A DNA stretch of 28,776 nucleotides from Oscillospiraceae bacterium (GTDB taxonomy: Bacteria > Bacillota_A > Clostridia > Oscillospirales > Oscillospiraceae), in assembly GCA_016302005.1 (NCBI GenBank), contig JAEDOK010000003.1, positions 1 to 28,776 on the forward strand. Reading direction: 5' to 3'. Positions 1 to 7,951 of the stretch are shown one piece after another. The notes under the pieces were generated by a model. The model saw nothing but the letters and a program-made list of their open reading frames with translations. It was not told where the DNA came from and made no database searches. The number at the start of each line of letters is the position of its first letter. Position 1 is the first letter of the stretch. The translations under genes and the position numbers were made by a program.

Positions 1-1537
1 TCAGCTCGGAGATATGCACCATGCCGTCCACGCCGCCGATATCGACGAACGCGCCGTAGCTGGTCAGGGACTTGACCGTGCCGGTGTACTTTTTGCCGAC
101 TTCGATCTCGCTCCATACCTTCTCCGCGGCTGCCTTGCGCTCCTCGCGGGCAACATCGCTGATAGAGCCGACAACTCTGCGGCGGGCGCGGTTGAACTCG
201 GTGATCTTCATCTTGACCGTCTGACCCTTCAGTGCAGACAGGTCGCCGCCCTTGGCGATGCCTGTGCGGGAAGCCGGGATAAACACACGAACGCCCTTGA
301 CATTCGCAACGACGCCGCCCTTGTTTTCCTCGGTGATGATGCCTTCGACAATGGTCTTGTTCTCACAAGCTGACTCGACATCGTCCCAAACCTTCATGCC
401 TTCCAGCTTCTTTCTGCTGAGCTGAACGGTGCCCTCCTGATCGTTGACGCGGACGACAAAAACTTCGATCTCGTCGCCGACCTTCAACACATCTTCGGGC
501 TTCACGGTGGGATCTGCGCTGACTTCGTCATACGGGATGTAACCGGCGTGCTTGGTGCCGAGGTCTACTTGAACTTCGGTTGTTCCGATTGCGGTAACGG
601 TGCCAAGAACCTTATCTCCTGTATTTAAAGTCTTGATGGAGTTTTCGAGCATTGCCTCAAAGCTCTCCTCTGCAACTGCATCAACATTCTGAATTTCGCT
701 CATAGTCTGATTGACCTCCTTTATAATCCACGCAGGCGTCGAAGCACCCGCAGTGATGCCAATGTGGTTCATGCCCCGATATACGGACAAGTCAAGCTCG
801 TCCGCGCAATCGACAAGAGAGACGTTATTGCAATGCTCGGCACAAATATACGCCAAACGCCCCGTATTGGAGCTGTTGCGATCTCCCACGACAATCATCG
901 CATCGCATTGTGAGGCAAGCGTTGCTGCCTCGCGCTGTCGATTTTCGGTTGCTTTGCATATTGTATCAAAGATTTCGTGATTTGTACACACCTTTTTTAT
1001 GATTTTCTTGCAAGAATCCCATAAAAATTGCGTGCTTGTGGTTTGAGAAACGACAGAAATGGGAATATTTGGATTTTCCGGCGCTTCACTAAGCCAATTT
1101 TCAAGCTCATCAGCGTTGGAAAAGACGAGCGGATGGTCGCACCAACCCGCAATCGCCTGCACCTCGGGATGTGTCTGCGTGCCAATAATCACGGGTTGTC
1201 TCCTCTGTGACTCGGCTTTTGCAACAATTCCGTGAATGCGTTTGACGGAGGGGCAGGTTGCGTCCACGATCTCGACATTTTTCGCGCGAAGCGCCTCATA
1301 AGTTCCGCGCGGAATGCCATGTGAGCGGATGATGACGGTGCAGTCCTCGGGGACTTCGTCCACGGAAGCGATCTCACGCACGCCGAGTTCTTCAAAGCGC
1401 TTGACCAAATGGTGATTATGCGCGATCGGCCCGAGGGTGACAGCTGGTTTACCCTCTTGAATGGTTCGCTCGACAAGATCAACTGCACGGTGGACGCCGT
1501 AGCAGAAGCCCGCCGATTCCGCAACCGTCAGCTTCAT
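1..1537 (-). CDS. ispH: Bifunctional IspH (HMBPP reductase)–ribosomal protein S1 fusion, partial at 3' end
   Basis: The frame is open from an ATG at 1535–1537 to the left edge (512 codons seen), so the C terminus lies outside the window. Residues 1–278 are IspH, the last enzyme of the MEP isoprenoid pathway, which reduces HMBPP to IPP and DMAPP with a [4Fe-4S] cluster. The three cluster cysteines are at C12 (GFCYGV), C95 (DATCPSV) and C194 (DTICKAT). H40, H123 and E125 (QTHPEV) fit the substrate pocket. Residues from about 306 are S1 RNA-binding repeats: about 306–377, 390–462 and a third starting near 479 (YTGTVKSLTSYGAFVDIGG). IspH–S1 fusions are known in Clostridia. The start overlaps the plsC stop by 4 nt (ATGA), so this is the third gene of the cmk operon. 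An internal ribosome site and ATG sit exactly at the domain junction (M279). The S1 part probably acts in translation initiation or RNA binding. Confidence 0.95.
   Translation of the reverse strand, partial: MKLTVAESAGFCYGVHRAVDLVERTIQEGKPAVTLGPIAHNHHLVKRFEELGVREIASVDEVPEDCTVIIRSHGIPRGTYEALRAKNVEIVDATCPSVKRIHGIVAKAESQRRQPVIIGTQTHPEVQAIAGWCDHPLVFSNADELENWLSEAPENPNIPISVVSQTTSTQFLWDSCKKIIKKVCTNHEIFDTICKATENRQREAATLASQCDAMIVVGDRNSSNTGRLAYICAEHCNNVSLVDCADELDLSVYRGMNHIGITAGASTPAWIIKEVNQTMSEIQNVDAVAEESFEAMLENSIKTLNTGDKVLGTVTAIGTTEVQVDLGTKHAGYIPYDEVSADPTVKPEDVLKVGDEIEVFVVRVNDQEGTVQLSRKKLEGMKVWDDVESACENKTIVEGIITEENKGGVVANVKGVRVFIPASRTGIAKGGDLSALKGQTVKMKITEFNRARRRVVGSISDVAREERKAAAEKVWSEIEVGKKYTGTVKSLTSYGAFVDIGGVDGMVHISEL
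701..722 (-). promoter_or_regulatory. Internal Shine–Dalgarno and in-frame ATG at the IspH/S1 junction
   Basis: Read on the minus strand, AAAGGAGGTC lies about 11 nt upstream of an ATG at 701–703. This ATG is codon 279 of the fusion, in frame, and followed by MSEIQNVDAV, the natural-looking N terminus of an S1 protein. It could allow a free S1 protein to be made in addition to the fusion. The motif is seen directly; its use is inferred. Confidence 0.55.
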
Positions 1538-2139
1538 GCCCGTTCCCCCATTGCGTAGATCTTCTGCATCAGCTCCGCTGTATGGCTTTCCAGCTCCTCC
1601 TGCGTCGGCTTTGTGCCGGCATATTCCGGGGAATAAGGTGTGCCGTAGATCAGCTTGACCGGCTGCCAAAAATGCTTCTTGGTGGAAAGATAGACCGGCA
1701 CAATGGGAACCTTCATACGCGCTGCGATCATCACGGCGCCGGAATGCGGCTCAGAGATTTTGCCTTTTTGGATGCGTGTACCCTCAGGGAAGATTAACAC
1801 CTTGTCGCCGTTTTTCAGGGTCTGCATTGCAGTTTTGACCGCACCGACATCGGCATGCCCGCGATCGACAGGAAATGCGCCGAGTTTCCGATAGAGCCAA
1901 CCCAAAAGCGGCTTTTCCAGCAGCTCCTTCTTTGCCATAGAGCGCGGCAGGGTCGGGCATTTTCCGAATACGATGACCCAGATCGGGTCAGAAAACGCGC
2001 TGTGGTTGCAGCAGAGCATTGCCGCGCCCTGCGGCAGATTTTCTCGCCCCTTGATATGGATGATCGGGTGCATAAACCGCAAACACCCGCGCAGGAACGC
2101 GCAGATGAAACGATAACTCCAACCGCTGACAGGTTTCAT
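1534..2139 (-). CDS. plsC: 1-acyl-sn-glycerol-3-phosphate acyltransferase (PlsC family)
   Basis: This 201-aa protein matches the lysophosphatidic acid acyltransferase family, which makes phosphatidic acid at the membrane during phospholipid synthesis. The catalytic HX4D motif is NHSAFSD (H46, D51) and the phosphate-binding EGTR motif is at 119–122 (IFPEGTRIQ). A hydrophobic N-terminal stretch (about residues 8–28) fits membrane association. The length is normal for short Firmicute PlsC proteins. The ATG overlaps the cmk stop by 4 nt, and its own stop overlaps the ispH–S1 start by 4 nt, so the three genes are translationally coupled. Acyl donor and exact substrate cannot be read from sequence. 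Confidence 0.93.
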   Translation of the reverse strand: MKPVSGWSYRFICAFLRGCLRFMHPIIHIKGRENLPQGAAMLCCNHSAFSDPIWVIVFGKCPTLPRSMAKKELLEKPLLGWLYRKLGAFPVDRGHADVGAVKTAMQTLKNGDKVLIFPEGTRIQKGKISEPHSGAVMIAARMKVPIVPVYLSTKKHFWQPVKLIYGTPYSPEYAGTKPTQEELESHTAELMQKIYAMGERA

Positions 2140-2816
2140 AAGGCAAGCTTCTCCCGAATGATTTTCACAGTTTCGTCGATGCTCTGCGCAAGCGTCAATG
2201 CAGAGGTATCCAACAAGACGGCATCCTCCGCTTGACGGAGCGGGGCGAGCTTTCGGTGCATATCGCGGTAATCCCGCTCTTCAATATCACGAAGGACATC
2301 TTCATAAGACGCTTCAAGTCCCTTTTCGTGCAGCTCCTTGCAGCGGCGCTCCGCGCGCGTTGCGGCGGAGGCAGTCAAATAAATCTTGACCTGCGCTTCC
2401 GGCAAGACGACCGTGCCGATATCGCGACCGTCCATAATCACACTTTGCTGCCGCGCGACCTCCCGCTGTGTCTCCAAAAGGAAGCGGCGCACAGCGGAGA
2501 AAGCGGAAACCCGCGAGGAGGCATCGGACACCTCCGGCGAACGCAGGCGGTCTGTAACATCCGCGCCGTTGAGCAGAAGGTGCTGCACGCCTCGTTCCCA
2601 TTGCAGCCTCACGGTCGTATCCTTCAGAAGAGACGCGACGGCGGCTTCATTCGCGCTGTCAACCTCTCGCGCAAGGACGGCTAACGCCACTGCGCGGTAG
2701 ATCGCGCCGGTATCCACATAAACAAACCCAAGCTCGGCGGCAGCGCGCCGCGCGACTGTGCTTTTTCCCGCGCCGGCGGGACCGTCGATGGCGACATTAA
2801 AAATTCGATCTGTCAT
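2136..2816 (-). CDS. cmk: Cytidylate kinase
   Basis: A 226-aa (d)CMP kinase that phosphorylates CMP and dCMP with ATP in pyrimidine nucleotide salvage. The P-loop GPAGAGKST is at residues 12–20, followed by the family motif DTGAIYRA at about 35–42 and the DGRDIGTVV segment in the middle. The length is as expected for bacterial Cmk. The ATG at 2814–2816 has GGAG about 5 nt upstream. It is the first gene after a near-consensus promoter (2852–2880), so it heads the cmk–plsC–ispH/S1 operon, a common clostridial arrangement. Confidence 0.97.
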   Translation of the reverse strand: MTDRIFNVAIDGPAGAGKSTVARRAAAELGFVYVDTGAIYRAVALAVLAREVDSANEAAVASLLKDTTVRLQWERGVQHLLLNGADVTDRLRSPEVSDASSRVSAFSAVRRFLLETQREVARQQSVIMDGRDIGTVVLPEAQVKIYLTASAATRAERRCKELHEKGLEASYEDVLRDIEERDYRDMHRKLAPLRQAEDAVLLDTSALTLAQSIDETVKIIREKLAL

Positions 2817-2851
2817 AATATCTCCAAATATCGTTGAAATTCAACTATAAA

Positions 2852-2880
2852 ATTCTAAACGATTTTCTCCCTTTTGTCAA
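2852..2880 (-). promoter_or_regulatory. SigA-type promoter for cmk–plsC–ispH/S1
   Basis: On the minus strand, TTGACA (2875–2880), a 17-nt spacer and TAGAAT (2852–2857). The -35 is consensus and the -10 matches 5 of 6 bases. It starts 4 nt past the stop codon of the upstream SDR gene and predicts a leader of roughly 30 nt. Confidence 0.85.
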
Positions 2881-2883
2881 CCA

Positions 2884-3675
2884 TCATTTTGCATAGAGCT
2901 GCGCAATGATACGGTTTAACATACCGCAGGGCAGCAGCTTGCACAGCAGACAGACACAGCGGTAGGAAAAGCCGACGGCATAGAGCGGTTTTACGCGCCG
3001 TTTTAAGGCGACCTTGCATAAATACCGTCCAACCCGCGCGGGCGGCATACCGTTTTTTTCGTCATACTCCATCCGCGCAACGCTGCGCGCGATCCTGCCG
3101 CCGTATAACTCGTCCCCCTCCACTGATTTCTTCCGTGCGGCGGTAAAACCGGTGCAAATGTCTCCCGGCTGAACGGCAGTCACGCTGATGCCAAACGGGC
3201 GCACCTCGTTTGCAAGGGCGCAGGTATAGGAATTGATTGCCGCCTTAGAAGCGGAATAGAAGGCTTGAAACGGAATGGCAACCGGCGCAGCGACGGAGCT
3301 GACATTGACGATTCTACCCCCGCCCTGCGCCCGCATCAGCGGCAGTGCTGCTTTACAGGCATTGACCGTGCCGAAAAAGTTGACGCGCAATTGGCGCTCG
3401 GCGTCTTCTGCGGAGGTAAATTCCGCTGCGCCGGAAATGCCGAAGCCTGCGCAATTCACGAGGATATCAACTCGTCCTTCACGGGAGTAAACCGTCTCCA
3501 ATGCGGTGCAAACTGCCGTTTCATCGGTCACATCGGCACAAAGATGCTCTATTGCGGGTGTTTTTGCCATGTTCCGGCTAAGCGTATAAACGCGGCAGCC
3601 TGCCTGTTGAAACGCTTCCGCAGCGGCAAGCCCGATGCCGGAGCTTCCGCCGGTAATCAATACAACCTTTTCCAT
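2884..3675 (-). CDS. SDR-family NAD(P)-dependent oxidoreductase
   Basis: This 263-aa protein has classical short-chain dehydrogenase features: the cofactor motif TGGSSGIG at residues 8–15, NCAG at 74–77, a catalytic Ser near 127, and Y140-x3-K144 (YSASK). The substrate is unknown. The C-terminal half is longer than the minimal SDR fold and is Cys/Arg rich near the end, as in some lipid- or steroid-acting SDRs, but that is weak evidence. An in-frame start 30 nt upstream exists, but the ATG at 3673–3675 gives MEKVVLITGG, a GGAGTGAG ribosome site, and a 4-nt gap from the upstream gene. It is the last gene of the scpA operon; the cmk promoter begins just after its stop. Confidence 0.88.
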   Translation of the reverse strand: MEKVVLITGGSSGIGLAAAEAFQQAGCRVYTLSRNMAKTPAIEHLCADVTDETAVCTALETVYSREGRVDILVNCAGFGISGAAEFTSAEDAERQLRVNFFGTVNACKAALPLMRAQGGGRIVNVSSVAAPVAIPFQAFYSASKAAINSYTCALANEVRPFGISVTAVQPGDICTGFTAARKKSVEGDELYGGRIARSVARMEYDEKNGMPPARVGRYLCKVALKRRVKPLYAVGFSYRCVCLLCKLLPCGMLNRIIAQLYAK

Positions 3676-3679
3676 TTTC

Positions 3680-4924
3680 TCACTCCGCAGGCGACAGCAT
3701 AGCATTTACTGCGGCATATGCCGTTGACCACGCGATCTGCAAATTGAAGCCGCCGGTATACGCGTCACAGTCAATGATCTCCCCTGCGAAGAACAAGCCG
3801 CCGATCAACTTGGACTGCATGGTTTTCGGGTCGATCTCTCGCACACTTACTCCCCCGCGTGTGATGATCGCCTCCTCTACCGGACGTTTTCCGAGAATAC
3901 GGATGGAAAAACGCTTTGTCTGCTCCAAAAGCGCACGGCGCTGCAGCTTTGTCAGGGTATTTGCGCGCTGACTCGGGTCAATTCCCGCGCGCGAAAGCAG
4001 GACGGGAATCATGGAATGCGGGAACAGATCCGCAAGCGCGTTTTCCATGCTGCGATTTGCGTATTTTTCAAAATCACGCAGAAATCGCGCGTCGAGCTTT
4101 GCCTCGTCCAGCGCCGGCTTCAAATCAAGCAAGACCGTGTACTGTTCCCCGTCCTTCCAATGCGCGGAGGCAGAGAGCGCCATCGGCCCCGAAATGCCGA
4201 AGTGGGTAAACAGCAGCTCTCCGAAATCACGATAGACTGTCTTGCCCTTACTGTCGAGCAGCTTCAGCTCGGTATTCCGCAGGGACAGCCCCTGCATTTT
4301 TGCACAGTCCTCCTCCGCCGTCAGCGGCACCAAGGAGCCGACGGGCTGTACGATGCTGTGACCGAGGGCTTGCGCAATGCGGTAGCCATCACCCGTAGAG
4401 CCGGTCAAGGGATAGGACGCGCCGCCCGTGCATAGAATCACCTGGGCGCAGGAGATCAGTCCGTTTTCCGTCTTGACTGCGTCGATATGCCCCTCCTGCG
4501 TGAAAAGCTCCGTGACGCGTTCCTGTCGGCGCTGCACACCGAGGGCACGCATTTTTCGCTCCAGAGCGGCGATCACATCAGCGGAACGATCGGAAACCGG
4601 AAAAACACGATTGCCGCGCTCGATCTTCAAAGGGCAGCCGTTCTCCTCGAAAAACGCCATCGTCCGTTCCGGCGGGAAGGTGGAAAGGCTGCTGTATAAG
4701 AATCGCGGATTGCGCGGAATGTTTTTTATGACCTCTTCTGCGGTGCAGGCATTGGTCACATTGCAGCGCCCTTTCCCGGTAATGGCAAGCTTTTTCCCCA
4801 AGCGGTCGTTTCGCTCCAAAAGCAGGACGCGCAGACCGCGCTCCGCCGCAAGGATCGAAGCAAACATCCCGGCAGCGCCTCCGCCGATGATTACAACATC
4901 ATTCGCCGTTTTTTTCATAGACAT
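3680..4924 (-). CDS. BaiN/HI0933 (YhiN)-family NAD(P)/FAD-dependent flavoprotein
   Basis: A 414-aa flavoprotein of the HI0933-like family. The dinucleotide-binding motif VVIIGGGAAGM is at about residues 10–20, followed by the family signature KLAITGKGRCNVTN at about 45–58. The conserved C-terminal block contains LIGGLFFAGEIIDCDAYTGGFN. The family includes BaiN of bile acid 7-dehydroxylating clostridia, but most members have no proven substrate, so no specific reaction is assigned. Start choice: ATG 4924 (MSMKKTAND) has a weak GGGAT site 7 nt upstream; ATG 4918 is possible, and a TTG at 4948 is unlikely. The chosen start overlaps the RpiR-type gene by 26 nt. The next gene, the SDR, starts 4 nt after its stop. 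Confidence 0.88.
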   Translation of the reverse strand: MSMKKTANDVVIIGGGAAGMFASILAAERGLRVLLLERNDRLGKKLAITGKGRCNVTNACTAEEVIKNIPRNPRFLYSSLSTFPPERTMAFFEENGCPLKIERGNRVFPVSDRSADVIAALERKMRALGVQRRQERVTELFTQEGHIDAVKTENGLISCAQVILCTGGASYPLTGSTGDGYRIAQALGHSIVQPVGSLVPLTAEEDCAKMQGLSLRNTELKLLDSKGKTVYRDFGELLFTHFGISGPMALSASAHWKDGEQYTVLLDLKPALDEAKLDARFLRDFEKYANRSMENALADLFPHSMIPVLLSRAGIDPSQRANTLTKLQRRALLEQTKRFSIRILGKRPVEEAIITRGGVSVREIDPKTMQSKLIGGLFFAGEIIDCDAYTGGFNLQIAWSTAYAAVNAMLSPAE

Positions 4925-5762
4925 GATAGCGATCCCAGATTTCTTCAAAAATTTGTAAGGTCTGCGTCGTCTCGCTCTTTCGGCGGGAAGCGACGGCTAC
5001 AAGCAGGGCGTTAATGACACTCATCGGCGCTGCCATCGAATCAACCAGCGAGACCATCCCGCTGCCCGCAAGCAGCAAACAGTCTGCATTTTGCGCGATC
5101 GGAGAGCTTGCGCAGTCCGTCAGCGCAATCGTTCTTGCGCCGCGAGAACGCGCCAATTCCATTGCACGCACCGTCACGGAGCAGTAGCGCGGGAAGCTGA
5201 TCCCCAGCAGAACATCCTGCGGCGTGATGCGGACAAGCGCTTCGAGCGCTTCACTTTCCGACGAGAGCATTAATTGCCGCACATCGTCAAACAAATAGCG
5301 CAGATAATAGCAAAGGAAGAACGCAAGGGAGGCTGACGAACGCACACCGAGGACAAAGACACGTTTGGAAGAGAGCAGTGTCTCTACCGCTGCCTGAAAT
5401 TGCGCAGGATCAAGCTCCTCTGCCGTTTTACGGATGCGCTCGGCATCCGCAAGCAGGACAGTGCCGATCACATCCTCCTGCGCGATGCGCGTTTCGCTGG
5501 TCTCCATGCGCTGTGCGGCGGTCAGGCGATGCAGCACAAGCTCTTGCAGCGCTTTCTGCATCTCCGGGTAGCCGTCATAGCCGAGCTGAGAGGCAAAGCG
5601 TACCACGGTGGATTCCGATACCTGCACGGTCTTTCCGAGGACGCTTGCAGTCAAAAAAGCCGCCTTATCATAGCTCTCTAAAATATACGCCGCAATGCGC
5701 CGCTGTCCCTTGGAGAAGGTATTCATTTGATTATGTATGCATTCTAAAATGTCCTGCGTCAT
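4899..5762 (-). CDS. MurR/RpiR-family transcriptional regulator (HTH + SIS)
   Basis: A 287-aa regulator. Residues about 1–80 form the HTH_6 domain (FSKGQRRIAAYILE, then VQVSESTVVRFASQLGYDGY). Residues about 120–270 form a SIS sugar-phosphate-binding domain (VFVLGVRSSASLAFFLCYYLRYLF; DVLLGISFPRYC). The family usually senses phosphorylated sugars and controls sugar or amino-sugar genes, but its targets here cannot be read. The reading frame extends upstream to 5900, yet the ATG at 5760–5762 (MTQDILECIH) is the natural start because it overlaps the rluB stop by 4 nt. No sugar-uptake or catabolic gene is adjacent, which is notable for this family. Confidence 0.9.
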   Translation of the reverse strand: MTQDILECIHNQMNTFSKGQRRIAAYILESYDKAAFLTASVLGKTVQVSESTVVRFASQLGYDGYPEMQKALQELVLHRLTAAQRMETSETRIAQEDVIGTVLLADAERIRKTAEELDPAQFQAAVETLLSSKRVFVLGVRSSASLAFFLCYYLRYLFDDVRQLMLSSESEALEALVRITPQDVLLGISFPRYCSVTVRAMELARSRGARTIALTDCASSPIAQNADCLLLAGSGMVSLVDSMAAPMSVINALLVAVASRRKSETTQTLQIFEEIWDRYHVYEKNGE

Positions 5763-6472
5763 AGTCCGGCCTCCCGATACAGGGCGGAACGTTCCGCCTC
5801 CGTCAGATACCGCCACGCGCCGACCGCAAGCCTGCCCAGCGAAAGGCAGCCCTCGTGCACTCTGCAAAGGCGCACCACGGTCAGTCCTGCCATCTCGCAC
5901 ATTCTGCGGATTTGGCGGTTTCTGCCCTCGTGAATCGTAATTTCAAAGGTTGCCTTCTCCCCGTTTTCCCGCAGCTTTTTGACGAACGGAGGCGCAATCG
6001 CTCTTCCGTCCAGCACAATGGGGCGCGAAAGGAGCGTCTGCGCCGTGTCTAAGGCACCGCGTACCGTGACCTCATAGACCTTTTCGATCTCGCCGCGCGG
6101 GTGCATCAGCCGGTCGGCAAGCGCGCCGTCATTGGTAAAAAGAAGCAAGCCCTCCGACTGACAGTCCAGCCGTCCGACGGGATAGACACGGCAGCCGCAA
6201 TCGACAAGCGAGGCTGCCGTTTTTCTTCCCCGCTCGTCCGAAAGCGTCGTCACATAGCCGCGCGGCTTATATAGCATCAGGCAGACTGTCTCTGCACGCT
6301 GAGGGAGCGGCTTTCCGTCAATACAGATGCGATCCTGCACGGCATCGGCAGACTGTCCCACCGACGCGACCTTACCGTTCACCGTAACGCGCCCGTCGGC
6401 GATCAGTTTTTCAGCGGCACGGCGGGACGCTGCACCATGCGCCGATAGAATCTTCTGTAAGCGTTCCGTCAT
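5759..6472 (-). CDS. rluB: rRNA pseudouridine synthase, RluB/RsuA family
   Basis: A 237-aa enzyme that isomerises a uridine in rRNA to pseudouridine, most likely the RluB-type site in 23S rRNA. An S4 RNA-binding domain spans residues 1–60 (RLQKILSAHGAASRRAAEKL). The catalytic motif is GRLDCQSEGLLLFTNDG with the active Asp at 103. A late segment, HEGRNRQIRRMCE, is typical of the family. The ATG at 6470–6472 has a strong GGAGG site 6 nt upstream (6479–6483). Further upstream in-frame sequence is rejected. The start lies 62 nt inside the carboxypeptidase gene. Whether it is RluB rather than RsuA is inferred from length and context. Confidence 0.93.
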   Translation of the reverse strand: MTERLQKILSAHGAASRRAAEKLIADGRVTVNGKVASVGQSADAVQDRICIDGKPLPQRAETVCLMLYKPRGYVTTLSDERGRKTAASLVDCGCRVYPVGRLDCQSEGLLLFTNDGALADRLMHPRGEIEKVYEVTVRGALDTAQTLLSRPIVLDGRAIAPPFVKKLRENGEKATFEITIHEGRNRQIRRMCEMAGLTVVRLCRVHEGCLSLGRLAVGAWRYLTEAERSALYREAGL

Positions 6473-7520
6473 ACCCTTCCTCCAAGCCGCCCCAGACGAG
6501 GCGGATGATCCCGATCTGCTTTTCTCCCAAATAGACCGCGCCAAATCCCGCAAACGAGCCATACTCCCCCGCTGCGAACGCTGCGCGGGGATAGCAGGGC
6601 ATCACGCGCACTGTCTCATTCTCCGCCAGCCAATAGCAAAAATTCTCCTCCGCCGCAAGCTGCGCGGTTTTCCCGTCCATCAGCGGCAAACGGGCAACCG
6701 ACTGCCCGGCGGTGATAGCCGTCCGCTCACAGTAATGTCCGAAGCCATAGTCATACAGTGCCGCATGGTCGCACCAGTCGTTACCGTCGTTGATCGTTAC
6801 GGCGATGAGACGTCTGCCGTTCCGCTCCGCTGCGCTGACCAGAATTCTCCCGGCGGCTTTGGTATAGCCGGTTTTCACACCAATTGCGCCCTCGACCGAC
6901 CAAAGCAGTTTATTGTGGTTTGTGAGCATACGGTTACCCACGCGGATGCTTTTGGTGGATACGATCCTGCGAAACTCGTCTTTCTCTAAAGCATACCGTG
7001 TGATCTGCGCCAGATCCGCAGCGGTAGAATAATGCTGCTCACCGTCTAATCCGTTTGGGTTTTCAAAATGCGTGTTCTTCAGCCCGAGCTGCTGCGCCTT
7101 GAGGTTCATCAAGGCAACAAACTCGGGCACACTGTCTGAGCAGGCGAGCGCCAAGGCAACCGCTGCGTCATTGCCCGAGTGAAGGAGCATACCATAGAGC
7201 AGGTCACGAATCGTCAAAGTCTCCCCTGCTTTGAGATACAGTGACGAGCCTTCGATCTTCGTTGCTTCCGGCGGAACGGTGTATTCCATGTCAAGACGAC
7301 AATGCTCCAGCACCACGACCGCCGTCATGATCTTTGTCGTGCTTGCAATCAGCGACCGGTTATCGGCATTCTGTGCGAACAGAACCTCGCCGCTGTCCGC
7401 GTCAAGCAGAATACAACACCGCGCAGAGACAGACGGTGCTGCCGCTGCCGAAAAAGTGAAAAGGACGGCAGCAAGCATCGCGGCTGCCGTCCTGATCGTC
7501 CAGTGTTTCATTTCCATCAC
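6411..7520 (-). CDS. Serine-type D-Ala-D-Ala carboxypeptidase (peptidase S11, DacF/PBP5-like)
   Basis: A 369-aa secreted low-molecular-weight penicillin-binding protein that trims the terminal D-Ala from peptidoglycan stem peptides. A signal peptide covers about residues 1–28 (hydrophobic core AAAMLAAVLFTFSAAAA). Active-site motifs are S60-T-T-K63, S115-G-N117 and K216-T-G218. A PBP5-type C-terminal domain follows from about residue 260. The last 20 residues are Cys/Pro-containing, encoded within the rluB overlap, and do not look like the usual amphipathic membrane anchor. AGGAGG (7534–7539) lies 13 nt from a GTG at 7520; ATG starts at 7517 or 7511 are alternatives. Its place after ytfJ suggests a DacF-like sporulation or cell-wall role, which is an inference. 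Confidence 0.93.
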   Translation of the reverse strand: MMEMKHWTIRTAAAMLAAVLFTFSAAAAPSVSARCCILLDADSGEVLFAQNADNRSLIASTTKIMTAVVVLEHCRLDMEYTVPPEATKIEGSSLYLKAGETLTIRDLLYGMLLHSGNDAAVALALACSDSVPEFVALMNLKAQQLGLKNTHFENPNGLDGEQHYSTAADLAQITRYALEKDEFRRIVSTKSIRVGNRMLTNHNKLLWSVEGAIGVKTGYTKAAGRILVSAAERNGRRLIAVTINDGNDWCDHAALYDYGFGHYCERTAITAGQSVARLPLMDGKTAQLAAEENFCYWLAENETVRVMPCYPRAAFAAGEYGSFAGFGAVYLGEKQIGIIRLVWGGLEEGYDGTLTEDSIGAWCSVPPCR

Positions 7521-7558
7521 CGTTGTTAGTTTTCCTCCTACGGGTGGAAATACGCCTG

Positions 7559-7951
7559 TTAAATGTCGGAAATCTCGTTCTTTCCGCCTTTGATCAGCTC
7601 GGTGAGCTTGTCCACCAGCATAGGGAGCTGCTCGATCACACGTTCCACGGCATTCTCGGCAGGCTCGTCAATCGGCAAGACACGCACACGTTCTCCCTGC
7701 ACGAGGATCATCGCCACCGGCGTGATTTTCACGCCGCAGCCGGCACCGCCGCCAAAAGTTCCGTTTTGACCCGCCAGCTTCGCAGCCATATCCGCGCCGC
7801 CGGAAGCCAAGGCAAAGTTGATTTTTGAGATAGGAATCAGCGTCGTACCGTCACCGACCGTGATCGGTGAACCGACGACGGTGTTCGCATCCACCATTTC
7901 ACGCACCTTTGACATGGAAGCGCTCAAAACATCGGATACATTTTTACTCAT
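7559..7951 (-). CDS. ytfJ: YtfJ/GerW-family sporulation protein
   Basis: A 130-aa protein of the GerW (YtfJ) family. Recognisable segments are TVVGSPITVGDGTTLIPISK (about 24–43) and the glycine-rich FGGGAGCGVKITPVAMILV (about 67–85). In Bacillus subtilis the homologue is made in the forespore and is needed for L-alanine-responsive germination, so its presence points to a spore-forming lineage. The ATG at 7949–7951 has AGGAGG 6 nt upstream and overlaps the scpB stop by 8 nt. Upstream in-frame extension is rejected. In Clostridia the gene commonly follows scpAB. Confidence 0.93.
   Translation of the reverse strand: MSKNVSDVLSASMSKVREMVDANTVVGSPITVGDGTTLIPISKINFALASGGADMAAKLAGQNGTFGGGAGCGVKITPVAMILVQGERVRVLPIDEPAENAVERVIEQLPMLVDKLTELIKGGKNEISDI

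Noticed and set aside
3676..3705. Longer N terminus for the SDR oxidoreductase
   Set aside because: It would overlap the flavoprotein gene and put extra residues before the typical MEKVVLITGG start, which has its own ribosome site.
5763..5900. Longer N terminus for the RpiR-type regulator
   Set aside because: The extra residues are Arg/Gly-rich, lie inside rluB in another frame and have no family similarity; the ATG at 5762 overlaps the rluB stop in the usual 4-nt way.
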